Of a DNA stretch of 64,000 nt, positions 11,971 through 21,934 are shown piece by piece; position 1 is the first letter of the stretch, and every line of letters begins with the position of its first letter. The position numbers were made by a program, and so were the translations under genes. The notes under the pieces are model-generated. The model was given only the letters and a program-made list of their open reading frames with translations, had not been told where the DNA came from and searched no databases. The DNA comes from Nothophoma quercina (Eukaryota > Ascomycota > Dothideomycetes > Pleosporales > Didymellaceae), in NCBI GenBank assembly GCA_021642125.1, contig JAKIXB010000018.1:620001-684000 (forward strand). The letters are read 5' to 3'.

Positions 11971-14178
11971 TTATGATGAATGTGATTGCACGTGTGAAAG
12001 AGCATCTTCCGCCCAGCTGAATCTCGCGCCGCAATTGCGGTATAAACATATGTACAGCGAGTCCTTATCCACTCCGATGTACTGCTGGTCCACCGCTACA
12101 TGGCTGACAAACAGGTATGCATGAGTCGAAAAAAAATGGTTCAAGTACTCAAAACTCCTCTCGTGAGTTGTATTGCAATGTTCCCACATGCATCGGATTG
12201 GACGTTGTGTGGAGACATGCTCTGAAAGGAGGTGTTTTCGCAGGTCTTTTGTGCCTTTCAGGACGAGTTTGCAACCATCCCAGCGGCAAGCTTTGTCCAC
12301 AACGTGCGTAGTGACCTCGGCTAGCTCTGTGATGATGTCTGGTTCTGACGACTTCAGGACCGAGTCGAGCAGATCTATGACATCCTTGTGGCCTCCCAGC
12401 TCTGCGTAGACTCGAGCGGTTCTGCCTTTACAGTCTTTTCGTCCAATGTCGTGTTGGTCTTCGAACTCGAGGAGCATTCTACAAATTTCCAACGATCCTC
12501 GTGCTGCTGCGTAATGGAGCGGCGAGTGCCCATAGACTGTTGCAGTGTCAACGTCTATGTCATGCTCCAGCATCATTCGAACATACGCTCCCCAACCTTT
12601 TTGACAAGCGATATGTAGAGGTGTGCGGCCCAAGACATCCGCGTTGTTTTCATCCCGTTCGAAACCGTACTGAAAGCGATCTTCCAGTTCAAGATCACCT
12701 ACCACATCCGAAAGCCACATCTGATCGAGCCAGCGGTGGAAATTGTTGCGTAATAAGCAATCGGGTGTAATCAAGTAGCAGTAACCAAGGGACGTTCGAT
12801 CGTCATGATATAGTATTGGTTCCGAGATGATTTGGCTAGTCTCGCTCGTCGACAAAACATCAGATTTTGACAGAGCGCGCTCTATCGCGTGAACGAGCAC
12901 TCTCGAAAGAGCATTATACTTGATGAATTCTTTAAAAACCTTGGCCCCTTCAGTCTCGTGCGATGGTGCATTCATATGCATCTCGTGTCGTCTGCGGCAC
13001 ATTTCCCATGCTGAAGCGATATCGTCTTCTAGTGTGTCTTCGAGTGTCCTACAGTCGATTGGACATATGGGACAGTATTTGTCGACATCTTGATCTACAA
13101 GAGTCCGGTTCTCTATACCGTTACACGCCAGTAGGCCTTCGATAGCATAAGGCAGCTGGGAAGGAGACAATCTTGAGGTGGTATCTTTCAGGATCTGGTA
13201 TACTAACCCTGCCCTTATTTTCAAGCGTTCGACTCTTTCTCCATGGTACTTTACGGTTCTGATGTCAAAGAATGGTCTTGTAGCTTCTTCTTGCAATTGC
13301 TCAAGCCGATGGAGGCCCGAGCTGAGGTGTTGGTGACAGCTCATGAGAAGCTTCCTAGACCGAGAAGATCAGTACGGGCTCTCGACGATGAGATGCGCCA
13401 CAGATGCTCATTCTGCGAGACCACGGGAGGTGCTCAATGACATTAGGCTTGAGCTCTGCTACCTTCCAAAGGCCGAAATGGATTACGACGCAGATTACAG
13501 GTCTTCAGAAACCTGCAAAAAAAAGCTACAGGAGGCGCTTAGGGCTTACGAAAGAAAGAGATATCAAGAAAATGGCACTCACCAATCACTTAGGCTGACA
13601 GTTTCGTCCGGATCGGCATTATCCGCAGCCACTGCTTCTTTCAATGCAGGGATTTTCGCCGCAGTGTTCTGTCTGTTCTTGCGCTGGACTCTAGTGCCCT
13701 CAGAGCAAGGCCAGCCTCTCTGGGTGCACCTCTCGCACTTTGCTGGCCATACACGGGTCTTTGGAGCACACTATGAAGGTTAGTTCGACTTTTTCTATCT
13801 ATGAGGTGTGATCGGCTGAACACGCATACAGTGCGCACAGCTGCCGGCGTCGGGGGGCTTCAAACGTACATTTACTTTGTCGTCTCGACATCTTGCACAT
13901 TTTGTAAGGTTAAGTGTGCCTCGAGGCTTCTTCCTTGGTCGACCAGAGTCACGATCATCGTCGATTACCTCGACATTTGCGCCGAAAACAGGGCGTGGAG
14001 CGATAAAATGGACCTGCTTATGCCTCTCAAGTACGTGAGAGCTCTCGAATACGGCAAGGCAGGATGGGTATGCACAGGGAAAAGCTAGCCGGCCGGGCGG
14101 GCTTGCCTCGAACTCCATGGACAGGAACGCTACTGAATATCTGCCCTGGGAACCGAAGGTGCGAGAGATGCGATGCAT
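11971..14178 (-). CDS. C2H2 + Zn2Cys6 + ankyrin + C2H2 protein, paralogue 2
   Basis: Three exons: 14178-13870, 13770-13583 and 13354-11971, giving 626 residues. Domain order: one C2H2 finger at 35-57 (CX4CX12HX3H); a basic linker; a zinc cluster with Cys at 94, 97, 104, 115, 118 and 125; a CPIC motif near 260; an LYHDDR motif; about three ankyrin repeats at 405-496; and three more C2H2-type fingers at about 522-545, 554-577 and 602-624. Splitting of the zinc cluster by intron 1 matches paralogues 1 and 3. Donor GTACGT at 13869 is chosen over the nearby GTAAAT because only it restores the six-residue Cys spacing. A second ATG at 14118 would also keep the first finger. Combining C2H2, Zn2Cys6 and ankyrin modules is unusual. 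The small membrane peptide gene at 14860 lies divergently upstream. Confidence 0.8.
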
Positions 14179-14859
14179 ATCAATAGCTCCGGCCAGTTTG
14201 GTGAGGCGCAGTGTACTGCGTCTTCGTTGTTCGGCTAATGCAGGACGTCAGCCCCCATGCAGAACTACTGGCTCAGCGAGCGTACACGCAGAACTATGGA
14301 AACGCCACGAGCGATGTACAGGCTGTCATCGCACGCATCGCACAGTCGGTCTTGCCTGTTGTTATTGGTTGTACTTGTATGTCAGGTCTGTGCTCGCGGA
14401 CATCGTCAAGCAGCCCACCTGCCTCTCAAGGCTCGACAGCGCCCCTGACTAAATTTGGTTAGCACTGGGATCGTTGTTTCTTGCTTCAGCATTTGTCATT
14501 GGCTTCGCACCTATGTCGCATGTAGCCTTTCGAAAAATGTTGCTGCTTCCTTCATACCATGTCTCGATGGTCATGTTGAAGGCGACGTCAGCCATGCTCG
14601 GACAGCCGAAAAAGAGGATGTGCCGGTGAAACGTTGCTAGTGTACACTCGCACTTCATCGCAGACTGACTTTGAGGAAGGCTGAGAGCCTGGCCTGTGCT
14701 GCAGGTTGAGTAGGTATATCTGGAGAAGGTAGTCATCGTGTCTGATAGAACATCAAAAGCCGTACTCGGACCCAGCATCTAATTTTATTAGCATCATCTC
14801 ATAATCTTTTGTATCCAACGAACGTTTCAATCGTCAAATCGAAGACGATTGTCGACGAC
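14179..14859. other. Intergenic, shared upstream region of ankyrin paralogue 2 and the membrane micropeptide
   Basis: About 680 bp between two divergent starts. A minus-strand frame at 14449-14778 is not convincing as a gene. Likely a bidirectional regulatory region. Confidence 0.45.
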
Positions 14860-15090
14860 ATGAGCACCTCACTCGTGTACGGTACGCCAAGCATGGCAGC
14901 CGCTTCAGTCTCATCACCAACAACAATGCTCATCAGACTCGACATCTCCGACTCGAGTGACGATACAATCATCTTCGGTACACTAGGATTGCTTGTCGCT
15001 ATTGCTGGCGTGGTTGTAGCCGCCCTCCAACTTCGACGCATGAGGCGACGACGGAAAGCCATGACGGTGGAGGTATACGAGCTTGCATAG
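14860..15090 (+). CDS. Single-helix membrane micropeptide with basic patch and YELA C-terminus (copy 1)
   Basis: A 76-residue frame from ATG 14860 to TAG 15088-15090; an internal ATG at 14929 is an alternative start. A polar Ser/Thr/Asp-rich N-terminus is followed by one hydrophobic helix (from IIFGTLGLLVAIAGVVVAAL), then a dense basic patch (LRRMRRRRK), and ends in VYELA. The positive-inside rule predicts the short basic tail in the cytosol. It is clearly homologous to the 46-residue product at 42831-42971, with the same helix, the same LQLR-x-MRRR patch and the same last four residues. It sits divergently upstream of a Zn2Cys6-ankyrin gene, like the other copy. Function unknown. Conservation between the two copies is the main evidence that it is a gene. 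Confidence 0.65.
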   Translation: MSTSLVYGTPSMAAASVSSPTTMLIRLDISDSSDDTIIFGTLGLLVAIAGVVVAALQLRRMRRRRKAMTVEVYELA

Positions 15091-15271
15091 AAGGTATGTC
15101 GATGGGTGGTGGCATATGGCAGAGGCCATCTGACACGTTAGACAGAAGCAAAGCATTGTAGCCGGACGAAGTGGACTGCATCGAGACGCGCAAGGGATTT
15201 GAAGATAGAGAACATGATAAATGGTGTGCTGTTAGCATGTTGTATTATTGATTGTCGATGCAAGGGTCCTT

Positions 15272-16830
15272 CTACAAAGTGATGTCCTCTGACCGGTAGT
15301 GGTCCGCCACGATACGGTATAGATACGATGGTGCATGCCCACCACTACTTTCGTTAGTACGCAATCAATGTTCAATTGTTCTTAAGGACACTTACAGGTT
15401 GGTGATGTAGAGATCCACAAGATCTGCAGGAACATAGTCGTACAGAGGGTTCTCAACATCGACCTTATCGACAAAATCACCATCCTCATACGGCACGACA
15501 CCGCCGGCATCGCCATGCTCGATGAGCTCATCAATGTCAAATGGGTATACCGGGCTGAGCTTGTAGACACCACTGAGTACGACGACAGGAGTCTGGTGCT
15601 CCTTCGCTGCCTTTGCGATCATGTGCGCGCCCGCTGCTGCGACAAGACTGCCGTTTGCGAGAACCGTGTGAGTGGCCAAGATGACTTTGTTGACACGAGA
15701 CATGATGGCGAACACGTGCGAGTCAGGGATGACATAGACCTGGATGCCGGCCTCGGTAAGTGGCTTCCACTTGTCATCCTCATCGTCCTCGTCTGGGTGC
15801 GTCTCGCGCTTCTTCCCTGTGAGCAAGACACCGTGTGTGGCTGTGTTGTCGTGCGGGTACGTCTCGGCGTGCACGACTGTGAACTTTCGCTTTCTCGCAG
15901 CGTACATGAGAAACTTCTGTACTGTTGTCGAGGCTGTGTGGGTAAGGATGATCTCGTTTGCGTGGATGTGCTCGAGCGCGACTTCAGCAATCTGCTTGTC
16001 TGATGTCTCCAGCTCGTCCTGCAATTCTCTTATTCCCTCCATGACTTCACCTTTCAGGTCAAGATTTGCTTGTGACCTGCTGATTTCTCCCAGACGCTCA
16101 AGATTCTGCTGTGTGAATGTGGTCTTGCCGTTTGGCGATTGAGCGCCTGAAGGGGTGCTTGTTGCCGAGGGTGTGTCGACAGGTTGCGAGAAGAGACCGA
16201 ATAAGGAGTTTACGAGCGGCCCAGCGGATGAAGGCATGTACGAGGTGTGGGATGTAAGCAGTGGTGGTCGTCTCGAAAGCTCCCCAGAGTCTGACATGTT
16301 TCCGTCGTATACGCTGACTGGCATAGGCTCCGCTGCGGCATGCTTGAGAGGGCTGAATGTGGACATTGTCGAGGCGAGGGTCGGCCGGTGAAGGGAGTCG
16401 TGGTGCTGCGGCACTGGCGTAGGCGCCTCGCTCCCGGTGGGTGTCTGTCCGTCTGCATTCTCATCCACGACTTCGCGCACCAGACCCAACACACGTCGGA
16501 CAATGTTTCCAACTACGACCTCGCGCGGCTGCGCTGAAGTTAACCGCCTGCCGACCTGTCGAATGCGCTCCACGAGCTTGGCGGCATCCCTTCCCTTGAA
16601 CTCGCCCACCACGCGCAGAAGAAGCGCCGTTGTCGCAATGGCGCATGGTCTCGAGTTTCGGATCTGTCGTCGCTTGAGCAGTCTGGAGGTGTCAGTACAA
16701 TATGCACGCACACTGTTGGCTGTTGATCTTACGATATGAGGTGCTCCACAGAGGGGTCTACTGGCGTTGTCTTGAGCGATTTGAGGAATGTCGACAGGCC
16801 TGGAGCCTGTATCACGGTCGACTGGGCCAT
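15272..16830 (-). CDS. GCD7: Translation initiation factor eIF2B subunit beta
   Basis: Three exons: 16830-16733, 16682-15396 and 15344-15272, giving 485 residues. Donors are GTAAGA and GTAAGT; the last intron has a TACTAAC branch point. The protein is the regulatory beta subunit of eIF2B, the GDP-GTP exchange factor for eIF2, and acts in the cytosol as part of the alpha/beta/delta core. Landmarks: the N-terminal helical region with LLKRRQI and CAIATTALLLRVV; the Rossmann-like C-terminal half with ILTHTASTTVQKFLMYAARK, FTVVHAETYP and VYVIPDSHVFAIMSRVNKVI; and the family-typical end TNLGGHAPSYLYRIVADHYR. That end is completed only by exon 3. A Ser/Pro-rich low-complexity insert lies between the halves. 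Divergent from NEM1, with 607 bp between starts. Confidence 0.95.
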
Positions 16831-17437
16831 TTTGTGTGGTTACAGCGGGCTCCAAAAGCTTGAGTAGTTTTGAAGATTACAATAGACTGCGGCTATATGG
16901 TGCGTGGGGTAGAGGGGCAGCCGTTCTCTCTGGTTTCGAGGGATTTGTGTAGCTCTTGAAGGTCTCGGCTGTTCAATATGTGATGTGAGAAGCTTCAGGT
17001 CTTTTGAGCGTCTCTTACTGCTCCCAAGGCCGGTGCGTCGTGCTGTGCGGTATATTTGGAGCTGGTGTGTACCTATTATGACTGTCACGGTCCAAAAGTT
17101 TAATTCGCCGGGAACAACGCTAGCTTGGGTCCGAACGTCACTCCCTGCAGCGTCCGAACCAACTCCACAGCTCCCAACGTTCAGAACATCTCGGCCTGCC
17201 GCTGGCCCTTGGGGTCTTTCCACCCTTGACGTGACACTCCCTGCTTCGGCCGTGAGCCTCCTCCATTCTGTGCTTCTTCTGTTCGCGTTGGAAGCTGCGT
17301 TCCTGCCAACCACGCCATAAGCACCAGCCTCCCAGCAAACAAACGTCCCGGCTACCCCACACTCCGGTCCTCTCGTACATCGTACACAAACGTCTTTGGT
17401 CCTACGTACACGACTTGCGCATGGCTTAGGCCAGAGT
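16831..17437. other. Bidirectional promoter region between GCD7 and NEM1
   Basis: 607 bp between two divergent start codons with no coding frame of its own. Overlapping short frames on both strands are shadows or 5' UTR. Confidence 0.6.
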
Positions 17438-19107
17438 ATGAACTCTCTGAGTGCTCTTGCGAACATTGGCACTCCTCCGCCAAGTCCAGCTCGATCGCGA
17501 ACCGGGTCTGAGGGCAACATATCCCAACCACAAACTCGGTCCGGCTTGTCGCAACCACCCAATAATGCGAGCGCAGACATAGCATCACTCGACGAGAAGT
17601 TGGAGGGCACCATGGCTTCGAGAGGAGCTGACAGCTCCGGAACCTCTACCACCAATGCGCCTGCGTCCGAATACGATGAGAAATCGCCGCTGCTCAACCA
17701 AGCAAACGGTTCCTTTCAGCAGACGAAGCCCAAGAAGCGCTGGTTCTATCCCAAGCGTATCTATGAGGGGATTGTGGGAGGAGTTGCTGTACTACTAAGC
17801 CCCATTATCTACACGGGCCAGTACATGGTTGCCTGCTTCTATTACGAAGAAGACGGGTGCTTCTCCCTGGCGGCACCTCTTTACCATATGACACGACTTA
17901 TTAGGGGTCCGCGACGCAAAAAGACAAAGATGAAAGGAACGCACCCGCCCGAACCTTCTGACAGCAACGAGAAGGCGAAGCGTGGAAGCCGGCGGCTGAG
18001 CGTCACGCAGTCTCAGACACGCAAATTGACAAGACGGTCTCCCTCCATAGCCTCCACATCGACAGCCATCACATCAGACTCTGAATTGGAAACTGAACAA
18101 CCACGCACGCGCGACGAAGACGCTGACTTCCCATCACGCCACACCCGCTCGAGATCAAATGCCTCATCAGCTGGCGAGGAGATTGCTCCAGCAAAGCGGT
18201 CCATTCGAATCAAGCTACACAATGAAGATGCGCTCAGACAACGCAAGGCGGCGAAGAAGGCTCAATCAGGCAGCCAGGTATCAACAGAAGCTGCGAACGC
18301 GCTCAAGTCTCCTACTGGGCCCATGACCGCAGCCGCAAAGCACAAGTTTCCACGAGCGCCGCAACCACCACGCCCATTGGTACCACGCCGACAGCCTTCG
18401 TACTCTGCGAAAGGAGCGTCTGCTGTGGGCCCACATCAGAAGACCTTGATCCTGGATCTGGATGAGACACTTATCCACAGCATGGCGAAGGGTGGCCGGT
18501 TCCAGACTGGGCACATGGTGGAGGTGAAACTCCAGGCTTCAGTCGGTGCAGGCGGGCAGATCATCGGCCCCCAGGTGCCCATCCTATATTATGTTCATAA
18601 ACGACCATTCTGTGATGAATTCTTGAAAAAGGTACGCGGAAGTTGCCGCTGTTGCACGGGCTTCATTGACAATCCTTCCAGGTTTCGAAGTGGTACAACC
18701 TAATTATATTCACGGCCTCCGTTCAAGAATATGCCGACCCCGTCATCGACTGGCTGGAGGTCGAGCGTAAGTACTTTGCCGGTAGATACTACCGCCAACA
18801 CTGCACTTTACGTAACGGAGCATACATCAAGGATCTCGCTCAGGTAGAGCCTGACCTTAGCAAGGTCATGATTCTTGATAACAGTCCCATGAGCTACATC
18901 TTCCACGAAGGTACCCTATGCACTACACACTGAGCTCTTGTCTCCTGCTAACGACTCCTAGACAACGCCATCCCTATCGAAGGCTGGATTAGCGACCCTA
19001 CAGACTACGAACTGCTACACCTCATACCGCTCCTTGAGGGTATGCAGTACGTAACTGATGTGCGCGCGCTGCTTGCCCTTCGACAAGGTATGCCATCATC
19101 GGCGTGA
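17438..19107 (+). CDS. NEM1: Nem1-type (Dullard/CTDNEP1) phosphatase of the nuclear envelope/ER
   Basis: Three exons: 17438-18631, 18682-18910 and 18962-19107, giving 522 residues. Donors GTACGC and GTACCC; acceptors CCAG and CTAG. The catalytic subunit of the Nem1-Spo7 complex dephosphorylates the lipin Pah1 and controls nuclear membrane expansion and lipid storage. A long Ser-rich N-terminus contains a hydrophobic stretch (about 110-130) after a basic KKRWFYPKR patch. The HAD/FCP1 phosphatase domain begins with LDLDETLIH, so the nucleophile is Asp340 and the acid/base Asp342. It continues with RPFCDEFL, FTASVQEYADPVID, ILDNSPMSY and the C-terminal ALLALRQG. ATG 17438 is the first ATG of the frame. 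Family length and motif order are normal. Confidence 0.93.
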
Positions 19108-19306
19108 TGAGAGCTGCATATACGACTGAGCGTTCATGTACTACGCATTTAATACTGTATAATAGACACTGGCTGCGCCCAGCAGTTGGACTGAGTGGAG
19201 ATACCCAAAGATGTTGTTGCTTGCGAATAGTTGCTCACGACATGGCACGAACAAGCATGCATGCTGATTGTGTGAGTAAAGTGATTGATTCTTCTTCACT
19301 AAGCAT

Positions 19307-20149
19307 TTATGTGATGCTCGCTGTTGAGCGTGCGCTTGCAGTCTCCACAGTGCCGTCCTCACTCCTCCCCCAAATCTCATTACTCTCGTTCTCCACACCT
19401 CTCATAGCCTTGGCCACGTCTTCTAGCCGCACAACCACTTCCTGCACCCCCTTATTCACCTTCTCAAAATAGCGATCATTCTCCTCCCTCCGCTTTCGAC
19501 TCAGCTCAATATCCTTCTCCGTCTCCTCCTCCAGCTTGATCCTATCGAAAACCTTGTCCTGTTGCCCCTTACCCGCACTGCTCCCACCTCTAGGCCGCTG
19601 TCTACTCGTAGCCATACTTGCGACATCTGAAACCTTCCTCTGCGCCTCGTCAGCCGCCCCGTCATCCTCACTCCTCGCCCACGCCTTCGCAAGCTCAATC
19701 TGTGCGCGCCTCAACTCATCCAGCGCCCGCGAGTGCTCCGCGCCGAAAACAGTCATCCCCGGCCCTTTGATAGCGCTGAGCTCTACCTCCTCGAGCGTGT
19801 TCTGCATCTCCGCCCATATGGCTTCGGCGCGCGAACTGGCCTCCGCATCAGCGGCTTGGTTCTGTTGACGTTGCCGTCGCACGAAGGGTGCGCTGCCGCT
19901 GGACTGCGAGGCGATGAGGCTGAGGGCGTCGCCGCCATCGTAGGGGTCTGTTGTGGGTGGAAGGGGGCGCTTGGTGTCGGGGGCGAGGAGGGAGCGTTGG
20001 CGGACTAAGGGCGTTTTGGTGGGACTTCGGGCTTCTTGCTGGAGAAGAGAAGTGTTTGAGGCATTATGTGAGGGGGGGCCGACGAAGAGGGCCGGTGCTG
20101 GGAGGCGGTTGGCTTGCACCTTCGTGGCTTTGTTGCTGCTCGTAGCCAT
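19307..20149 (-). CDS. Conserved-looking coiled-coil protein of unknown function
   Basis: Single exon, 280 residues from ATG 20149. The first third is Pro/Ser/Arg-rich and disordered (LFVGPPS, repeated SP/TP sites that could be kinase targets). The rest is highly charged and predicted helical, with a strong heptad-like stretch from about 205 to 260 (KLEEETEKDIELSRKRREEN and onward). No enzyme motif, signal peptide or membrane segment is seen. The head-to-head arrangement with RPS23 (340 bp apart) suggests a shared promoter. I do not recognise the family. A structural or adaptor role is only a guess from the coiled coil. Confidence 0.75.
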   Translation of the reverse strand: MATSSNKATKVQANRLPAPALFVGPPSHNASNTSLLQQEARSPTKTPLVRQRSLLAPDTKRPLPPTTDPYDGGDALSLIASQSSGSAPFVRRQRQQNQAADAEASSRAEAIWAEMQNTLEEVELSAIKGPGMTVFGAEHSRALDELRRAQIELAKAWARSEDDGAADEAQRKVSDVASMATSRQRPRGGSSAGKGQQDKVFDRIKLEEETEKDIELSRKRREENDRYFEKVNKGVQEVVVRLEDVAKAMRGVENESNEIWGRSEDGTVETASARSTASIT

Positions 20150-20489
20150 GGTGGTGGTTTTGATATCGTAGAGTGATTACAAGGACTTGAGTGTTGACAG
20201 TGTCAGATTGCTATCTCAGCAACAAGACACGGAGTATCTTGATCACATCGGTGCAGTCGACACACTCTTAAAGTTCAAGTCACAGCATGCATGTTGATGT
20301 TCGAACCTGCACGTCCTGAGTCGTTCTTGCCGATGATGGTGTTGCGGCCCATGCGTCGCGCCTTCCCCCTTTCGCTTAGTGAGCTTAGCGGCACACAATC
20401 GCTCAGCGTCGCTTAGGATCAATTTCAACTCTTCGTTCGCCAGCCTACTAACTTCACGTCCCCAGCAATCCCACGTCAACACCGCAAAC
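20150..20489. other. Bidirectional promoter between the coiled-coil gene and RPS23
   Basis: 340 bp between divergent starts; no coding frame. A pyrimidine-rich stretch (CCTTCCCCCTTTCGC, around 20361-20375) precedes RPS23, as is common for fungal ribosomal protein genes. Confidence 0.5.
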
Positions 20490-21140
20490 ATGGGTAAAGG
20501 TACGCAGCACGCCCTCCGAATAGCCTCGAACTCCCCCCGACGACGCCAATTGCGACGATAATCTCGACGCTCGCCCGCACACCACCCCCCACACAGTGCT
20601 AGGACGCATGCTCACAATGTACTGCAGGAAAGCCAAGAGGTCTCAACGCCGCGCGCAAGCTGCGCAACCACCGCCGTGAGGAGCGTTGGGCCGATCTGTC
20701 CTTCAAGAAGCGCCTTTTGGGAACCGCCTTCAAGTCCTCGCCGTTCGGTGGATCCTCCCACGCCAAGGGTATCGTCCTCGAGAAGGTCGGTGTTGAGGCT
20801 AAGCAGCCCAACTCCGCTATCCGAAAGTGTGTCCGTGTCCAGTTGATCAAGAACGGAAAGAAGGTCACTGCTTTCGGTACGTACACGAGCACTCTGGAGG
20901 ATGATAGCGGATGAAGAACCGCGGTGGCGAGATGGAGAAAGGGCAAGGCTAACGACGACAGTCCCCAACGACGGTTGCTTGAACTTCGTCGACGAGAACG
21001 ACGAAGTCCTCCTCGCCGGATTCGGTCGCAAGGGCAAGGCCAAGGGTGATATTCCCGGTGTTCGTTTCAAGGTCGTCAAGGTTTCCGGTGTCGGTCTGTC
21101 CGCTCTGTGGAAGGAGAAGAAGGAGAAGCCCAGGTCGTAA
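20490..21140 (+). CDS. RPS23: Cytosolic small-subunit ribosomal protein uS12 (S23)
   Basis: Three exons: 20490-20499, 20628-20876 and 20962-21140, giving 145 residues, the exact family length. The first exon is only 10 nt (ATG GGT AAA G); the split glycine codon is completed in exon 2 to give MGKGKPRGLN. Donors are GTACGC and GTACGT; the second intron has a GCTAAC branch point. The decoding-centre loop is present (KQPNSAIRKCVRVQ), with the proline that is hydroxylated in eukaryotes, and so is VPNDGCLNFVDENDEV. The protein monitors codon-anticodon pairing in the 40S A site. The first intron (128 nt) is longer than others in this window. Confidence 0.97.
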
Positions 21141-21934
21141 ACGGCTCGCCTACTGCAGGGGAGAAGACGAACTACAGTTTACGGTCTACGGTCTACGGTC
21201 AGCGAAGCCCGCCATGAACGAATGATGGAACCCAGCGGATCATTTGGGAAGGTTACCGGAGTCTTTACATTGGGGATTTCGATGTGCTGAACAGGCATAT
21301 GAAAAGTCATGACAGGCTTGAGTTAGTTACAGAATCAACTGATCAAGCACCCAATGCTGTTCCATGCGTGATGCCTCGTCACGTAATGACTGTACCGAGC
21401 TTCTCTCCATCAAATACCTTCTCCTACTTTGGGTGAACAGGCGGTACCTTTCGTATCAGATACCCCAATATATCGAATGATGATCACATCCAATCCATAT
21501 GAGTCGAAGTTGGAAGTGCATTGCAGGTGGTTGGCACATGGTTGTCGTATCATACCACTAGATAACCAGGCCAGCATAGCAGATACGCCACGCATACAAA
21601 CTACATGGTCGGGTACATTGCGACAGGATACCAAGACGACGCCTATGGTTTGTGAATTACGTCGAAAATTTCAATCTTGACTTTGTGTAGCTGTCGCCAG
21701 AGATGCATTGCTCCAATTGGTACAATACTTCCCAGCCTACAAACCAAACGCAACCGCTATGCATACCCAAACTCACGTCAACCAAACCAACGCCACAAAT
21801 GCAACAGACTAATACCCAGATCACAGGGTATCTTGACCAGCGCCAACCAACGCCAACCAATGCCCCATCAAACATGTACAATATACACCGGCTCCCAACT
21901 TGTCCCACGAGCTTGCCCAAAGATGCATGCTGGC
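21141..21934. other. Convergent intergenic between RPS23 and IMA1
   Basis: About 790 bp of 3' flanks. A short tandem heptamer (GGTCTAC, nearly three copies) lies at about 21183-21200 just after the RPS23 stop. Short plus and minus frames here are not convincing. Confidence 0.5.

Noticed and set aside
20281..20330. GTTCGAAC word resembling a tRNA T-loop
   Set aside because: Flanking bases do not form a T-stem and no acceptor or anticodon arm could be built around it.
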